Positions 17,811 to 26,093 of a DNA stretch of 64,000 bases are shown in pieces. This stretch comes from Candidatus Acidiferrum typicum. Its GTDB lineage: Bacteria; Acidobacteriota; Terriglobia; Acidiferrales; UBA7541. Under the pieces are notes generated by a model, which had not been told where the DNA came from, did no database searches, and was given only the letters and a program-made list of their open reading frames with translations. The stretch covers positions 8,978 to 72,977 of the forward strand of contig DLMH01000025.1 of the NCBI GenBank assembly GCA_002478115.1, given 5' to 3'. A program made the position numbers and the translations under genes. Every line of letters starts with the position of its first letter. Positions within the stretch are counted from its first letter, which is position 1.

Positions 17811-18572
17811 ATGAATCCCTGGCTGATTGCTCCTCCGGCTCTTCTGGCCGGCGCCGCGGCCATGACCGCCTACGGCGCGGTGCATCCCCGCTCGCATCTT
17901 TTCGGGCCCGTCATTTCCCACACCGATGCAGCCGGGAAATTGGCACTGACCTTCGACGACGGCCCCAATCCCGCGATCACCCCGAAACTTTTGGAATTGC
18001 TGGCCAGGCACAACGCCCACGCCACTTTTTTCCTGGTTGGCAAATTTGTCCGCCAATGCCCCGATCTCGTAAAGGAACTCGCCGCCCGAGGACACGTCCT
18101 CGGGAATCACACCGAGACCCATCCCAATCTCTTCTTCTGCGGACCGCAGGAGACGCGCGAAGAATTGCAGCGCTGCACGGACGCCGTCGAGCAGCTGGTC
18201 TGGGCCAAACCGCGATGGTTCCGTCCGCCCTTCGGATTTCGCAGCCCCTGGCTCGGCGATATCCTCCACCAGCACGGCATGACCAACGTCACGTGGTCGC
18301 TCATCCCCGGCGACTGGCGCAGCAAGCCCGCCGACTGGCTGATTGAACGCATGAAACCCATTGCCGCTAATGCTCACGCCAATCTCCCCAAAGCCAAGTC
18401 CGGCGCCACTTCGGGCGACATCCTTTGCCTTCACGATGGCGACCACACTCGCCTCAATGGCGACCGCGAGCACACTCTCAAGGCCCTCGAGTTTTGGCTG
18501 CCTCGCTGGCGCGACCTGGGCCTTGAATTTGTTACAATGGACGAAATCATGCGGAAGGCGGTCGAGGCCTAA
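17811..18572 (+). CDS. Polysaccharide deacetylase family protein (NodB homology domain)
   Basis: A 253-residue protein. Motif 1 is LALTFDDGPNP (D49, D50), the metal-binding His pair is H100/H104 in GNHTETHP, the catalytic groove motif is RWFRPPFGFRSPW, and the late motif is DILCLHDG. A short hydrophobic N-terminus (LIAPPALLAGAAAMTAYGAV) could anchor it in the membrane. The family removes acetyl or other acyl groups from GlcNAc-containing glycans such as peptidoglycan or exopolysaccharide. Its TAATG stop/start overlap with the zinc-ribbon gene implies translational coupling. Confidence 0.9.
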   Translation: MNPWLIAPPALLAGAAAMTAYGAVHPRSHLFGPVISHTDAAGKLALTFDDGPNPAITPKLLELLARHNAHATFFLVGKFVRQCPDLVKELAARGHVLGNHTETHPNLFFCGPQETREELQRCTDAVEQLVWAKPRWFRPPFGFRSPWLGDILHQHGMTNVTWSLIPGDWRSKPADWLIERMKPIAANAHANLPKAKSGATSGDILCLHDGDHTRLNGDREHTLKALEFWLPRWRDLGLEFVTMDEIMRKAVEA

Positions 18573-18886
18573 TGGACGAACGCGCGTTTTACACGGAGAA
18601 GGAAGAGACCCGCAAGGTCAAGCTGATCTGCCCCAGTTGTCGCGGCGAATTCGAAGCCCCGGTGCGCTGGAAGGTCTCGCGCAAGAAAAAGGAACTCCCC
18701 CGCGGCGTCAGCGAGGAAGATCGTCGCAAGTTTGCCAAAGCCAGTTCCTTCATGGTTCGCCTGGATGATCTCGTCGCCTGCTACAAGTGCCGCAAGCGCT
18801 TCGAGCTCACCGGCCAATCCACCGTTCTCATCAACGACAATCTCGGCGACCCCAACGAAGACCCCGAAAATTTCGGCAATCGGTGA
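18572..18886 (+). CDS. Small zinc-ribbon-like protein, unknown
   Basis: A 104-residue cytoplasmic protein with two CxxC knuckles, CPSC near residue 23 and CYKC near 70, about 45 residues apart, a typical zinc-ribbon spacing. Between them is a basic stretch (RWKVSRKKKELPRGVSEEDRRKF). The start overlaps the stop of the deacetylase gene (TAATG), so it should be translated with it. No named family is recognised; binding to nucleic acid or a role as metal-bound scaffold is possible. Confidence 0.7.
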   Translation: MDERAFYTEKEETRKVKLICPSCRGEFEAPVRWKVSRKKKELPRGVSEEDRRKFAKASSFMVRLDDLVACYKCRKRFELTGQSTVLINDNLGDPNEDPENFGNR

Positions 18887-18892
18887 GAAGGA

Positions 18893-19050
18893 GGTTATCA
18901 GTGATCAGTTATCAGCAATCAGGAATCAGGATCTCCTCGCCTCAGACCGCTTTTTCCCATCTCATCGAAGCAGTTCAAATCCGCCGAGAACCGCTTCCCG
19001 ATCGCTGGTTGCCTATTCTGGCTTCCTGATCGCTGATATCTGATATCCCC
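18893..19050. repeat. Dispersed ATCAG/TATCAG-rich repeat
   Basis: The stretch begins TTATCAGTGATCAGTTATCAG and ends with CTGATCGCTGATATCTGATAT, so its ends are roughly inverted copies of each other about 110 bases apart. This matches a known style of short intergenic repeat in many soil bacteria. No coding sequence lies inside. Confidence 0.55.
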
Positions 19051-19073
19051 CTGCCGCTCGCACCAACCCAGCC

Positions 19074-19274
19074 TCAAATCTCTGGATACATCTCAAAAAA
19101 CGCATTGATGGACTGCCGGAACGTCGCCTCGATCTCTTCCTTCGTTCCCTCGATCAGGTGCATGGCAATGCGCGCCGTCCGCCCATTCTTCAGCACCACC
19201 GTGGCCTCTTTCACCTCGCCCAGGTCGTCCACCGGCAGCAGTCGCATTCCGTAAATCAGCGCTAGTTTCGCCAT
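19074..19274 (-). CDS. Conserved-looking 66-residue protein, unknown
   Basis: The product begins MAKLALIYGMRLLPVDDLGE and runs through a beta-like segment (EATVVLKNGRTARIAMHLIEG) to an acidic helix ending FFEMYPEI. Third-position GC is high and AAGGGAATCC precedes the ATG, so it is probably a real gene. No family is recognised, and it is transcribed against its neighbours. Confidence 0.6.
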   Translation of the reverse strand: MAKLALIYGMRLLPVDDLGEVKEATVVLKNGRTARIAMHLIEGTKEEIEATFRQSINAFFEMYPEI

Positions 19275-19438
19275 AAGGATTCCCTTCTCGAATTCCGCGC
19301 CTACAGCCTAGCCTTCCCCTTCTCTTCGGTCAAATCACGCCCAGGCCGCCGCTAGCCTTCCCTTCAAAGACGTGGGAAGCTGTAGGCATCTTCGCCACGT
19401 AACATCGCATCCGAAGGGGCAGCGCATAGGAGGGACAG

Positions 19439-20230
19439 GTGAAAGCCGCACGGACGTTTCAGGTTCTGACGACACTTTTCATTTTCGCGTTGAGCTTCGG
19501 CCCGCGCAGCTTCGCGCAGGCTCCTGACGGGCCACAGTCGGACCCGCCACTTCCCGCGACGCCTGCCAAGCCCGCTGCGCCCCGCCCGGCCAGTACCGGC
19601 GCAATCGTTGTCGTCCCCGCCGGAACCCGCTTTGGCGTTATCTTGGAAAATGGCATATCGACGCGAAGCGCCAAACCCGGCGATTCCGTTTACATGCGCA
19701 CGTCGTTTCCCATCACGCAAAACAATCGCGTTATTATTCCCGTAGGTTCCTATCTCCGCGGTGAGATTTTGGAGTCCAGGCGGCCCGGACGCGTCAAAGG
19801 CAAAGGCGAACTCCGGCTGAAGCTGAACACGCTGATTCTGCCGACTGGCTATACGATCGATCTTAATGCCGCGCCCCGCAGCGCCGACACCGGTGGCAAG
19901 GAAACCATGGACTCGGAAGGGAAAATGACCAGCCCTGGGGGTAAGGGAAGCGATGCGCCCACCATCATCCGCACGACCGCTGAGTCTGTCGGCGTGGGCA
20001 CCGCCGTTGGCGCGATTGCAGGGGGAGCCAAGGGAGCCGGCATCGGCGCCGGCGTCGGTGGTGCCGTCGCCCTCGCGGCGTTTTTGTTGACCCGCGGGCC
20101 CGACGCGCAACTTCCGCGCGGCTCAACCCTCGATATTGAGCTTGAACACGACCTGGCTTTGGACAGCGGCCAGATTCGATTCTCGGACCTTGGCCAGCCC
20201 GCGCCCATCACGCCTATGCCAGTGCGGTAA
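19439..20230 (+). CDS. Secreted envelope protein with glycine-zipper segment (VirB10/TrbI-like fold possible)
   Basis: A 263-residue product from GTG 19439, with AGGAGGGACAG upstream. The signal peptide ends at SFAQ. A Pro/Ala-rich linker follows, then a beta-rich domain opening IVVVPAGTRFGVILENGISTRSA and continuing VIIPVGSYLRGEI, a pattern like VirB10/TrbI C-terminal beta barrels. A glycine zipper (VGAIAGGAKGAGIGAGVGGAVA) lies near 200-225. A similar protein is encoded at 27036-27770 on the other strand. The function is unknown; an outer-membrane or cell-envelope role is inferred. Confidence 0.75.
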   Translation: MKAARTFQVLTTLFIFALSFGPRSFAQAPDGPQSDPPLPATPAKPAAPRPASTGAIVVVPAGTRFGVILENGISTRSAKPGDSVYMRTSFPITQNNRVIIPVGSYLRGEILESRRPGRVKGKGELRLKLNTLILPTGYTIDLNAAPRSADTGGKETMDSEGKMTSPGGKGSDAPTIIRTTAESVGVGTAVGAIAGGAKGAGIGAGVGGAVALAAFLLTRGPDAQLPRGSTLDIELEHDLALDSGQIRFSDLGQPAPITPMPVR

Positions 20231-20283
20231 TCGAAGAACGCACGCTGCGCGCAGAGTGGCAATCCTCAGTACGAGCGGCCGGG

Positions 20284-20393
20284 TGCCCCACACGCCGGTT
20301 TTGCGTGGGGGCCTTGGGTTCCTCTTCTCCGCGAATCTCTGCGTCCTCAGCGCTTCCTTGCCCCGAGCTGCGAGGGGTGCGTTATCCTTTTCC
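20284..20393. repeat. Dispersed repeats after the glycine-zipper gene
   Basis: A hairpin-like unit (GTGCCCCACACGC ... GCGTGGGG) at 20283-20310 is followed by GCGTCCTCAGCGCTTCCTTGCC-type sequence with CCCGAGCTGCGAGGGGTGCG, closely matching 17690-17752. The two copies flank the 17.8-20.2 kb gene group. Confidence 0.6.
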
Positions 20394-20449
20394 GGCTCTC
20401 GATCTCAGATGGAACGCAGGCGCCTTCCATCCTCCGCACTCCGCTTCCC

Positions 20450-21034
20450 CTACAGCCCTTCCTCCAATTCCCGCGACAATACCTCCGCCTTCTTCGCCAT
20501 GTTTGTCGCTCTTTGCCAATCGCTGTTCCGCATGGCCTCGCGCGCCGCATCCATGAACCCGCGGATCTTCGACGCCAAATCCGCCTGCGCCGCATTCAAC
20601 GCCTTCCCGCGCGTCGCCGCCAGATTCCGCTCCGCCGCGTCCAGGCTCGCCTGTGCATCCGCCTTCGCCGCCTCCAACTCGCCCGTCGAAAGTTCCGGCA
20701 CGATGGTCGGCTCGTTCGGCTTTCCCGCCGTCGCAGGTTCCGTTGCGGGTAACGCCGCCACTTTCGGCCTTGCCGGTGGATTCCGCGGCAGTCCCAGGCG
20801 CACTGGCATCGGCGCCGGTTCCAGCCCCAGGTCCGGCGCTTCGCTCAATGCATTCTCCGCCGTTGCCGACGGAATCACCGGATGCGCCAGCACAAGATTC
20901 TCGAAGTGCGCCGCAGGCCGCTTCTTCACCAGACACCCGCCGCAAACCATCATGCTCAAGCACACGGGCACAAGCAGAATTTTCGGCCTGCGTTTACTTC
21001 GCTCCGTGGGACTCGGCGCTGGATGCTTGGGCAT
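20450..21034 (-). CDS. Putative lipoprotein of the minus-strand two-component operon, unknown
   Basis: A 194-residue protein. The N-terminus has a basic region (SKRRPK), a hydrophobic stretch (ILLVPVCLSMMV) and a Cys in CGGCLV that could be a poor lipobox. A Pro-rich middle follows and then a long charged helix (about 110-194, with AAKADAQASLDAAERNLAATRG type repeats) that is probably a coiled coil. The ATG at 21034 lies two bases after the kinase stop, so it is the third gene of the operon. An upstream extension inside the kinase gene is rejected. Role unknown; it could be an accessory sensor. Confidence 0.65.
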   Translation of the reverse strand: MPKHPAPSPTERSKRRPKILLVPVCLSMMVCGGCLVKKRPAAHFENLVLAHPVIPSATAENALSEAPDLGLEPAPMPVRLGLPRNPPARPKVAALPATEPATAGKPNEPTIVPELSTGELEAAKADAQASLDAAERNLAATRGKALNAAQADLASKIRGFMDAAREAMRNSDWQRATNMAKKAEVLSRELEEGL

Positions 21035-21036
21035 GC

Positions 21037-22893
21037 TTACGCGGCTAGGGGCAACTCGATCCGGAACGTCGTTCCGTGGCCAACCTCCGAAGTAAAGTCT
21101 ATCGAACCGTTGTGAAGCTGCACGATTCGGAACGTGCTCGCCAATCCGATCCCGCTCCCTCCCGGCCGCGTCGTAAAAAATAATTGAAACACTTTTTGCC
21201 GGTGCTCCAGGGGAATCCCCTTCCCCGTATCCCCCACGGTAATTTCCGCCATATCTCCGCGCCGGCTCAGCGTCAATTGCAATTGCCCGCCAGTCGGCAT
21301 CGCCTCCACCGCATTCAACACCAGGTTCAAGATCGCCTGCTTCAGCAGCGCCCGGTCCACGAACACTTCCGGAATTCCAATCGGAATCAATTGCGCCACC
21401 TGCACACTCGTCAGCGCCAGCTCCGGCCGCGCCACTTCCAGCACTTCCTTCAGCAGGTCCGCCAACTGTGTCGGCTCCAGGCGCACATCCATCGGCCGCG
21501 AAAAATCCAGGAACCTCTTTACCACCGCGTCCAGCCGGTCGATTTCCGCGTCCAGCACGTGCACCGCCTGCTGCGCCGCCCCATCCGTCTCCGGGGGCAG
21601 GGACTCCTTCAAATTCTCCAGCCACAGCCGCATCGAGTTCAGCGGGTTCTTTACTTCGTGCGCCACGCCCGCCGTGATCCGCCCCACCGCCGCCAAGCGT
21701 TCGCTCACCTGCAATTGCGTGTTGATGCTTTCCAGCGAATCCAGGTCCCGCAGCGTGATCAGCGCCCCCATGCGTTCCCCTTCTCCCTGAATTTCCTGTA
21801 CGCTCACGCTCACGCGCTTCTTCCCTTCCAGTGTTTCCACCTCCGTCTCCGAAGCCACCTCGTGCAGCTCATCGCCCTCCAGGTGCAGCGCCTTGTGCAG
21901 CGGGTGCTCCGGCGGAAAAATATCCGTCACGCGCCGCCCCAAGAAATTCGAAGCCGGCGCCCCCAAAAATTTCTCCGCCGCCGGGCTCACCATCACCGCG
22001 CGCGCATCCCGCGTGAACAGGATCAGCCCATCTTCCAGTCCGGCCATTACCGAATTCATGTTCTCCCGCAGCGAGCTGAAAATTTCGTGCACGCCCCGCA
22101 ATTGCTGTCCCACTTGCGTGATCTTTCGCCGCACCTGTCCTAATTCGTCGGTGCTCTCCAAACGCTCTTTGGTAATTGTTGCCGGTGTGTCGTAGACGCC
22201 CGAAGAAATGCGATCCAATTGCGCCAGAATGTCCCGGATCGGCGTGAGCGCCGCCCCGCTCACCAGCGCCGCCAGGATCGTGGAGAGCGCCAGCGCCAGG
22301 ATCACAATCGTCAGCCACCACCGCAGCCGTGGCTTGATGTCGTTCAGCAGCAATGTCGTCGAAACCGCTACGCGCACTTCTCCAAACGGCTGCCCTCTCT
22401 CGCTGAACGGATAATCCACCTCGTAAATCCGTGCGGATTGTTCCAAGATACGCACCTGCCGCACAAACGGGCTTTGCACCAGTTGCCCTAGCGGCGGCCG
22501 CCGCGTCACCACTTTTCCCTGCAGTGACTCATCGCTCGACACCAGCGCCAGGCCGTCGTGGTCCGCGATCGTCACTTCGTAAATGGATGGCAAATCCGTT
22601 GCCGTCTGCAACCGCGCCTTCAGCCCTTCGCTGATCTCGAATGCCCGCTGCACATAATCGTGTGTTTCCTGCGGATCGCTGGAAGCCGGAAGCACCCCTT
22701 GGGCCTTGGCATCATCCACCGCGCGTCTCGCCGTGTCGAACACCTCGCGCGCCAGTTCATTGGCGCGTTTGTCCGTGTCGTGCAGCACCTGCTGCATCAG
22801 CAGTTCCAAAAACACCAGCGAGAGCACTAGCGACGACAGCAGCACCAGCCCTGTCATCACCATCGTCAATTTGGCGCGCAGCCCCAAGTGCAT
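21037..22893 (-). CDS. Membrane sensor histidine kinase with HAMP and PAS domains
   Basis: A 618-residue kinase. Transmembrane helices lie near residues 11-33 and 191-215, enclosing a periplasmic sensor of about 155 residues. A HAMP linker (about 216-265), a PAS domain (about 280-385, with GLEDGLILFTRDARAVMVSPAA) and an H-box GVAHEVKNPLNSMRLWL with His 412 follow. The ATPase lobe has NLVLNAVEAMP, DTGKGIP and GSGIGLAS. The regulator gene ends six bases upstream, so they form one operon. The stimulus is unknown. Confidence 0.93.
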   Translation of the reverse strand: MHLGLRAKLTMVMTGLVLLSSLVLSLVFLELLMQQVLHDTDKRANELAREVFDTARRAVDDAKAQGVLPASSDPQETHDYVQRAFEISEGLKARLQTATDLPSIYEVTIADHDGLALVSSDESLQGKVVTRRPPLGQLVQSPFVRQVRILEQSARIYEVDYPFSERGQPFGEVRVAVSTTLLLNDIKPRLRWWLTIVILALALSTILAALVSGAALTPIRDILAQLDRISSGVYDTPATITKERLESTDELGQVRRKITQVGQQLRGVHEIFSSLRENMNSVMAGLEDGLILFTRDARAVMVSPAAEKFLGAPASNFLGRRVTDIFPPEHPLHKALHLEGDELHEVASETEVETLEGKKRVSVSVQEIQGEGERMGALITLRDLDSLESINTQLQVSERLAAVGRITAGVAHEVKNPLNSMRLWLENLKESLPPETDGAAQQAVHVLDAEIDRLDAVVKRFLDFSRPMDVRLEPTQLADLLKEVLEVARPELALTSVQVAQLIPIGIPEVFVDRALLKQAILNLVLNAVEAMPTGGQLQLTLSRRGDMAEITVGDTGKGIPLEHRQKVFQLFFTTRPGGSGIGLASTFRIVQLHNGSIDFTSEVGHGTTFRIELPLAA

Positions 22894-22899
22894 AACTTC

Positions 22900-24324
22900 T
22901 TACGTCTCCGTTTCCGCGCGTTCGCTGCCGTATTCCTTCAGTTTGTTGTGCAGCGTCTTCAGGCTCACGCCCAGCAGCTCCGCCGCGCGCGTCTTGTTGT
23001 TTCCCGTGGCCGCCAGCGTCTGCACGATCAATTCCTTCTCCATCATGTCCACGGTCGTCCCAATCGGAAATTTGAGAATGGATAGATCGCTCGGGCTTTT
23101 CGCCGACACGCGCCCGAACTCCCCCGGCAAACTCGCCCGCGAAATCAAATCTTTCTCGCTCATGATCGCCGCGCGCTCCAGAATGTTGCGCAATTCGCGC
23201 ACGTTTCCCGGCCACGTGTGGCTCATAAAGATGTCCAGCACTTCCGCGCCGATTCCACGCACGCTTTTCCCATGCTTTGCATTGATGTCGCGCAACATGT
23301 GCTCCGTCAGCAGCGGTATATCTTCCTTGTGTTCCCGCAAAGGCGGCAGGTGAATGTGAAACACATTCAGCCGGAAATACAGGTCCTGGCGCAACTGCCC
23401 GCTGGACACCGCTTGCTCCGGGTCCTTGTTGGTCGCCGCAAGCACGCGCACGTCCACCGGCGTCTCCACCTTGCTGCCCAGCCTTCGTACCTTGTGGTCT
23501 TCCAGAACGCGCAGCAGCTTCGTCTGCGTCGGCGCGGGCATCTCCCCGATTTCGTCCAGCAGGAGCGTTCCGCCGTCCGCCAGTTCAAAGCAGCCAATCC
23601 GCCGTTCCGCCGCGCCCGTGAACGCGCCCCGCTCGTGCCCGAAAATCTCGCTCTCCATCAGCGTTTCGGGAATCGCCGAACAGTTGATGGCCACAAACGG
23701 CCCGCCCGCCCGCGGCGATAATTTATGGATGGTCCGCGCCACAACTTCTTTCCCAGACCCCGTTTCGCCCGTGATCAACACCGAAGCCGAACTCGGCGCC
23801 GCCATCTCGATCACCCGCATCACGTCCTGCATCGGCTTCGTTCCGCCCACCAGTTCTCCAAGCCGCCCTGCTTCGCGCAATTGCCTCTGCAATACCGCCA
23901 GGTTCTGCGCGTCGCGCGCCTTGCTCAACGCGCGGTCCAGCAGCGCGCGCAGCATCGGCCCCTTCAGCGGCTTTATGATGTACCAGAACGCGCCGGACTC
24001 AACCGCCGCCACCGCGCGCTCTTCGCTGTCCTTCCCCGTGATAATGATCGCCGGCACATCTTTCAGGTCTTCGCCCAACTGCTTCAGTAGGTCCAACCCG
24101 TTCATCCCCGGTAATTCCACGTCGGCAATCACCGTATCCGGTTGGAAATTGGAAAATTTTGCCAGCGCCTCTTCGGCGCTCGCCACGCCCAGCACCTCGT
24201 AGCCCCACCGCTGCAGCAACTGCTCGTAACCTTTCCGTGCGTTGTCCTCATCCTCGACAATCAGCACGCGGTCTCTGTGTTCTCCGGTTTCTACCGTGCG
24301 TACGGCTCGTGTCTCGTCTGCCAT
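22900..24324 (-). CDS. Sigma-54-dependent response regulator (NtrC family)
   Basis: A 474-residue protein from ATG 24324. The receiver has VEDED near 23-27 and phospho-acceptor D68 in TVIADVELPG. The AAA+ domain has Walker A GETGSGKE near 186-193 and GAFTGA at 233-238. The C-terminal Fis-type helix-turn-helix reads NKTRAAELLGVSLKTLHNKL. It is first in the minus-strand operon ahead of its kinase. A longer frame to 24426 is possible, but MADETRAV is the natural receiver start. It is the second NtrC-type regulator within 9 kb and clearly different in sequence from the one at 15357. Confidence 0.93.
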   Translation of the reverse strand: MADETRAVRTVETGEHRDRVLIVEDEDNARKGYEQLLQRWGYEVLGVASAEEALAKFSNFQPDTVIADVELPGMNGLDLLKQLGEDLKDVPAIIITGKDSEERAVAAVESGAFWYIIKPLKGPMLRALLDRALSKARDAQNLAVLQRQLREAGRLGELVGGTKPMQDVMRVIEMAAPSSASVLITGETGSGKEVVARTIHKLSPRAGGPFVAINCSAIPETLMESEIFGHERGAFTGAAERRIGCFELADGGTLLLDEIGEMPAPTQTKLLRVLEDHKVRRLGSKVETPVDVRVLAATNKDPEQAVSSGQLRQDLYFRLNVFHIHLPPLREHKEDIPLLTEHMLRDINAKHGKSVRGIGAEVLDIFMSHTWPGNVRELRNILERAAIMSEKDLISRASLPGEFGRVSAKSPSDLSILKFPIGTTVDMMEKELIVQTLAATGNNKTRAAELLGVSLKTLHNKLKEYGSERAETET

Positions 24325-24469
24325 GCGGCTTCGCCTCGTCTGAATAAATACCACGAATGGAGCAACTTCGCGTGGATCATTCGACTCTAACAAGCCCCTT
24401 CCCGCTTGCCAAGCCCGCCGTCGCAACTCCCTGCTACCGTCGAGAAGGCCTATGCTTTGAGGTTTACCT

Positions 24470-24527
24470 TTGGAGTGCGGCGGCTCGCCGCCGCTTTTAC
24501 AGCTGCGTGCCCGGCCGACAAACTATA
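24470..24527. repeat. Dispersed repeat with a GCGGCGG...CCGCCGC hairpin (copy 2)
   Basis: It is nearly identical over about 58 bases to 4978-5037, including hairpin and flank. It lies between the regulator operon (minus) and the island promoter (plus). The 678-base gap 24325-25002 also holds the promoter, terminator and motif array listed separately. Confidence 0.75.
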
Positions 24528-24592
24528 ATTCCTACACCCGCCATCCCCCAGGCGAGCACGGCGAGGAATCTGCTATCCGTTCTATTATTATC

Positions 24593-24621
24593 TTGACAAG
24601 TCTTTCGAGATGTACTATAAT
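24593..24621 (+). promoter_or_regulatory. Perfect sigma-70 consensus promoter
   Basis: TTGACA at 24593-24598 and TATAAT at 24616-24621 are separated by exactly 17 bases, all matching the consensus. Transcription should start near 24628. It is the strongest promoter-like sequence noticed in the window and points toward the DUF3800 island. Confidence 0.8.
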
Positions 24622-24648
24622 TTTTTGCGTAGATAATCGCGTCCAACC

Positions 24649-24677
24649 GCCGGGCACCCGCCCGGCCTTTTCTTTTA
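24649..24677 (+). terminator. Intrinsic terminator directly after the consensus promoter
   Basis: GCCGGGC-ACCC-GCCCGGC forms a perfect 7-bp GC stem (24649-24666) followed by CTTTTCTTTTA. With a start near 24628, the product would be only about 50 bases. This could be a small RNA, an attenuator ahead of the island, or a leftover leader. Confidence 0.7.
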
Positions 24678-24750
24678 TGCCCCAATCTCTGATCCGCGCC
24701 CCACTTTCCCATCTCGCGCCAGCCAAACGCGCGCCAAATCCCTCTAACCC

Positions 24751-24900
24751 CCCCACAATCAACACATCCATCAAAACCCTTCGCCAACCCCTGCAAAATC
24801 AACACATGCACAACCGCATCAAAACAAATGACCTACATCCCCATTACAATCAATACTTACAACACCCGATTCCCGCAACTCCCCCGAATTCAACACTTAC
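24751..24900. repeat. Array of four AATCAACAC-type motifs, left of the island
   Basis: Motif cores at 24757-24765, 24797-24805, 24848-24856 (AATCAATAC) and 24888-24896 (ATTCAACAC) are spaced 40, 51 and 40 bases. Each is preceded by a short run of Cs and two are followed by TTAC. Two more copies lie on the far side of the island at 26886 and 26936. On the minus strand the core reads GTGTTGATT. Confidence 0.65.
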
Positions 24901-25002
24901 AAAAATTCGGTAGTGCTTTGCTTTGAATAGGGACGGCCCGCACCGCCGCTGTTCTCTGAGAATCTAGCCAGGGAAGGGGGTGGCTTCGCCTTGGAGTCAA
25001 CA

Positions 25003-25821
25003 ATGAGAAGCCGTGACTTGGCTACCCAAGTACACCTTTGGACTCGTGAATCGGCGCGATACCTACCCGTAAAACGCAATTTGGGCAAAGATAGACACGT
25101 GATCTTTGCATACATGGATGAGTCTGGGCAGGCTGAGTACAACTTGGCACTTGTCCGGCCTCATTTCGTCAGATCATGCGTTTTGGTACGTGAGAATCAG
25201 TTTGAAGCTATCGAGCAAGCGATTACTGCGTTGTGCGAAAGCCTCCCCATAAACCCAGACACTGGGAAACGCTGCGAATTTCATGCCCACTGCATTTTCC
25301 ATGGCCAAAAGGATTGGAAGCCTTTTGTGGGGAACCAATCTCTGCGTCGGAAGGTCTTTTCCGATATGACCTCGATCATCTCCAAATTTAACCTTGCCAT
25401 TGCATTTGCTTACGTCCACAAGAACCAGATTCTAACCTGCTACAAAAAGACTTATAGCCCTCCTGTAATCACCTTGCTCATGGCGATACGAATTGTCGAA
25501 AACTGGATGGAGAAGAATGCTCCTGACCAGCGATGGGTTCCGTGTGTCGGTCGGAGTGATTATGACGCCCAGTTAGAAGAAGCGTTCCACGAGAATCGGA
25601 GAAGTTTCAGCCCCATCACGAGCTTAAGGGCGGTACGCGCAGCAGACTTTTGCGGGTGGGTGAGACCTAACACTTCTAAGCTCTTTTTAGCCTCGGACCT
25701 GTGTGCGTTCGCGCATGGAAGAAAAAAACAAGGTAAGGATGAGTGGGGCCTAAATCATGCTTTGAGGCCGCATGTGTTCAATATTTGGGAGTTCAAGCCC
25801 AGCCGAATTTACGGGCTATAA
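25003..25821 (+). CDS. DUF3800 domain protein
   Basis: A 272-residue protein. The diagnostic motif VIFAYMDESGQAEYN (near residue 33-47) is the conserved acidic start of DUF3800, and a second acidic site DYDAQLEEAFHENR followed by ADFCGW lies in the C-terminal half, as in the family. DUF3800 proteins are unassigned but frequently occur in mobile or defence-linked DNA; a metal-dependent nuclease role has been suggested only by fold similarity. ATG 25003 has GGAG six bases upstream; GTG 25099 would start just before the motif and is a real alternative. Codon use is less GC-biased than the surrounding genes, suggesting transfer. Confidence 0.8.
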   Translation: MRSRDLATQVHLWTRESARYLPVKRNLGKDRHVIFAYMDESGQAEYNLALVRPHFVRSCVLVRENQFEAIEQAITALCESLPINPDTGKRCEFHAHCIFHGQKDWKPFVGNQSLRRKVFSDMTSIISKFNLAIAFAYVHKNQILTCYKKTYSPPVITLLMAIRIVENWMEKNAPDQRWVPCVGRSDYDAQLEEAFHENRRSFSPITSLRAVRAADFCGWVRPNTSKLFLASDLCAFAHGRKKQGKDEWGLNHALRPHVFNIWEFKPSRIYGL

Positions 25822-26093
25822 CAATCAAGTGGCGAGGCAGCTTTGGGGGCACCCCAGCCATGGAGTCGGGGATTTGGTGTATTGAAGAGATTGTGGGATT
25901 GGCCGATAGTACAATGAGGGCTAAAGCTCCACTTGGAGGAGCAGCCTCGATTGAGCTAGACTATTGCTTCGGGGAAAGTGTAAGTTCCCCTTGTCCGTGA
26001 ATGGTACCGGGTGTGGGAGTTTCCCAAACTCTAAGCGGTGCTAGATTTAGAAATAATGGCTGCAATCCCCTAGCAGCTATCAGAGGGAGAGAC
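25822..26093 (+). other. Non-coding stretch between island genes with two small hairpins
   Basis: No convincing gene lies here; a frame crossing 25743-26000 has no site and an unlikely composition. GGGGAA...TTCCCC (25971-25990) and GAGTTT-CCC-AAACTC (26017-26031) form 6-bp hairpins. The region ends with AGAGGGAGAGAC, the ribosome site of the next gene. It may hold the promoter or a leader RNA of the two-gene pair. Confidence 0.4.

Noticed and set aside
20450..21625. N-terminal extension of the small lipoprotein gene into the kinase gene
   Set aside because: The added residues are Gly/Ala-rich out-of-frame kinase sequence; ATG 21034 is two bases after the kinase stop and gives a signal-like start.
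24751..24900. CRISPR-like reading of the AATCAACAC array
   Set aside because: The shared core is only about 9-13 bases, spacing varies (40/51/40), the spacers have similar C-rich ends, and no cas gene is near.
25743..26000. 85-codon frame between the DUF3800 and HicB-like genes
   Set aside because: Begins inside DUF3800 in another frame, has no ribosome site and no family-like pattern.
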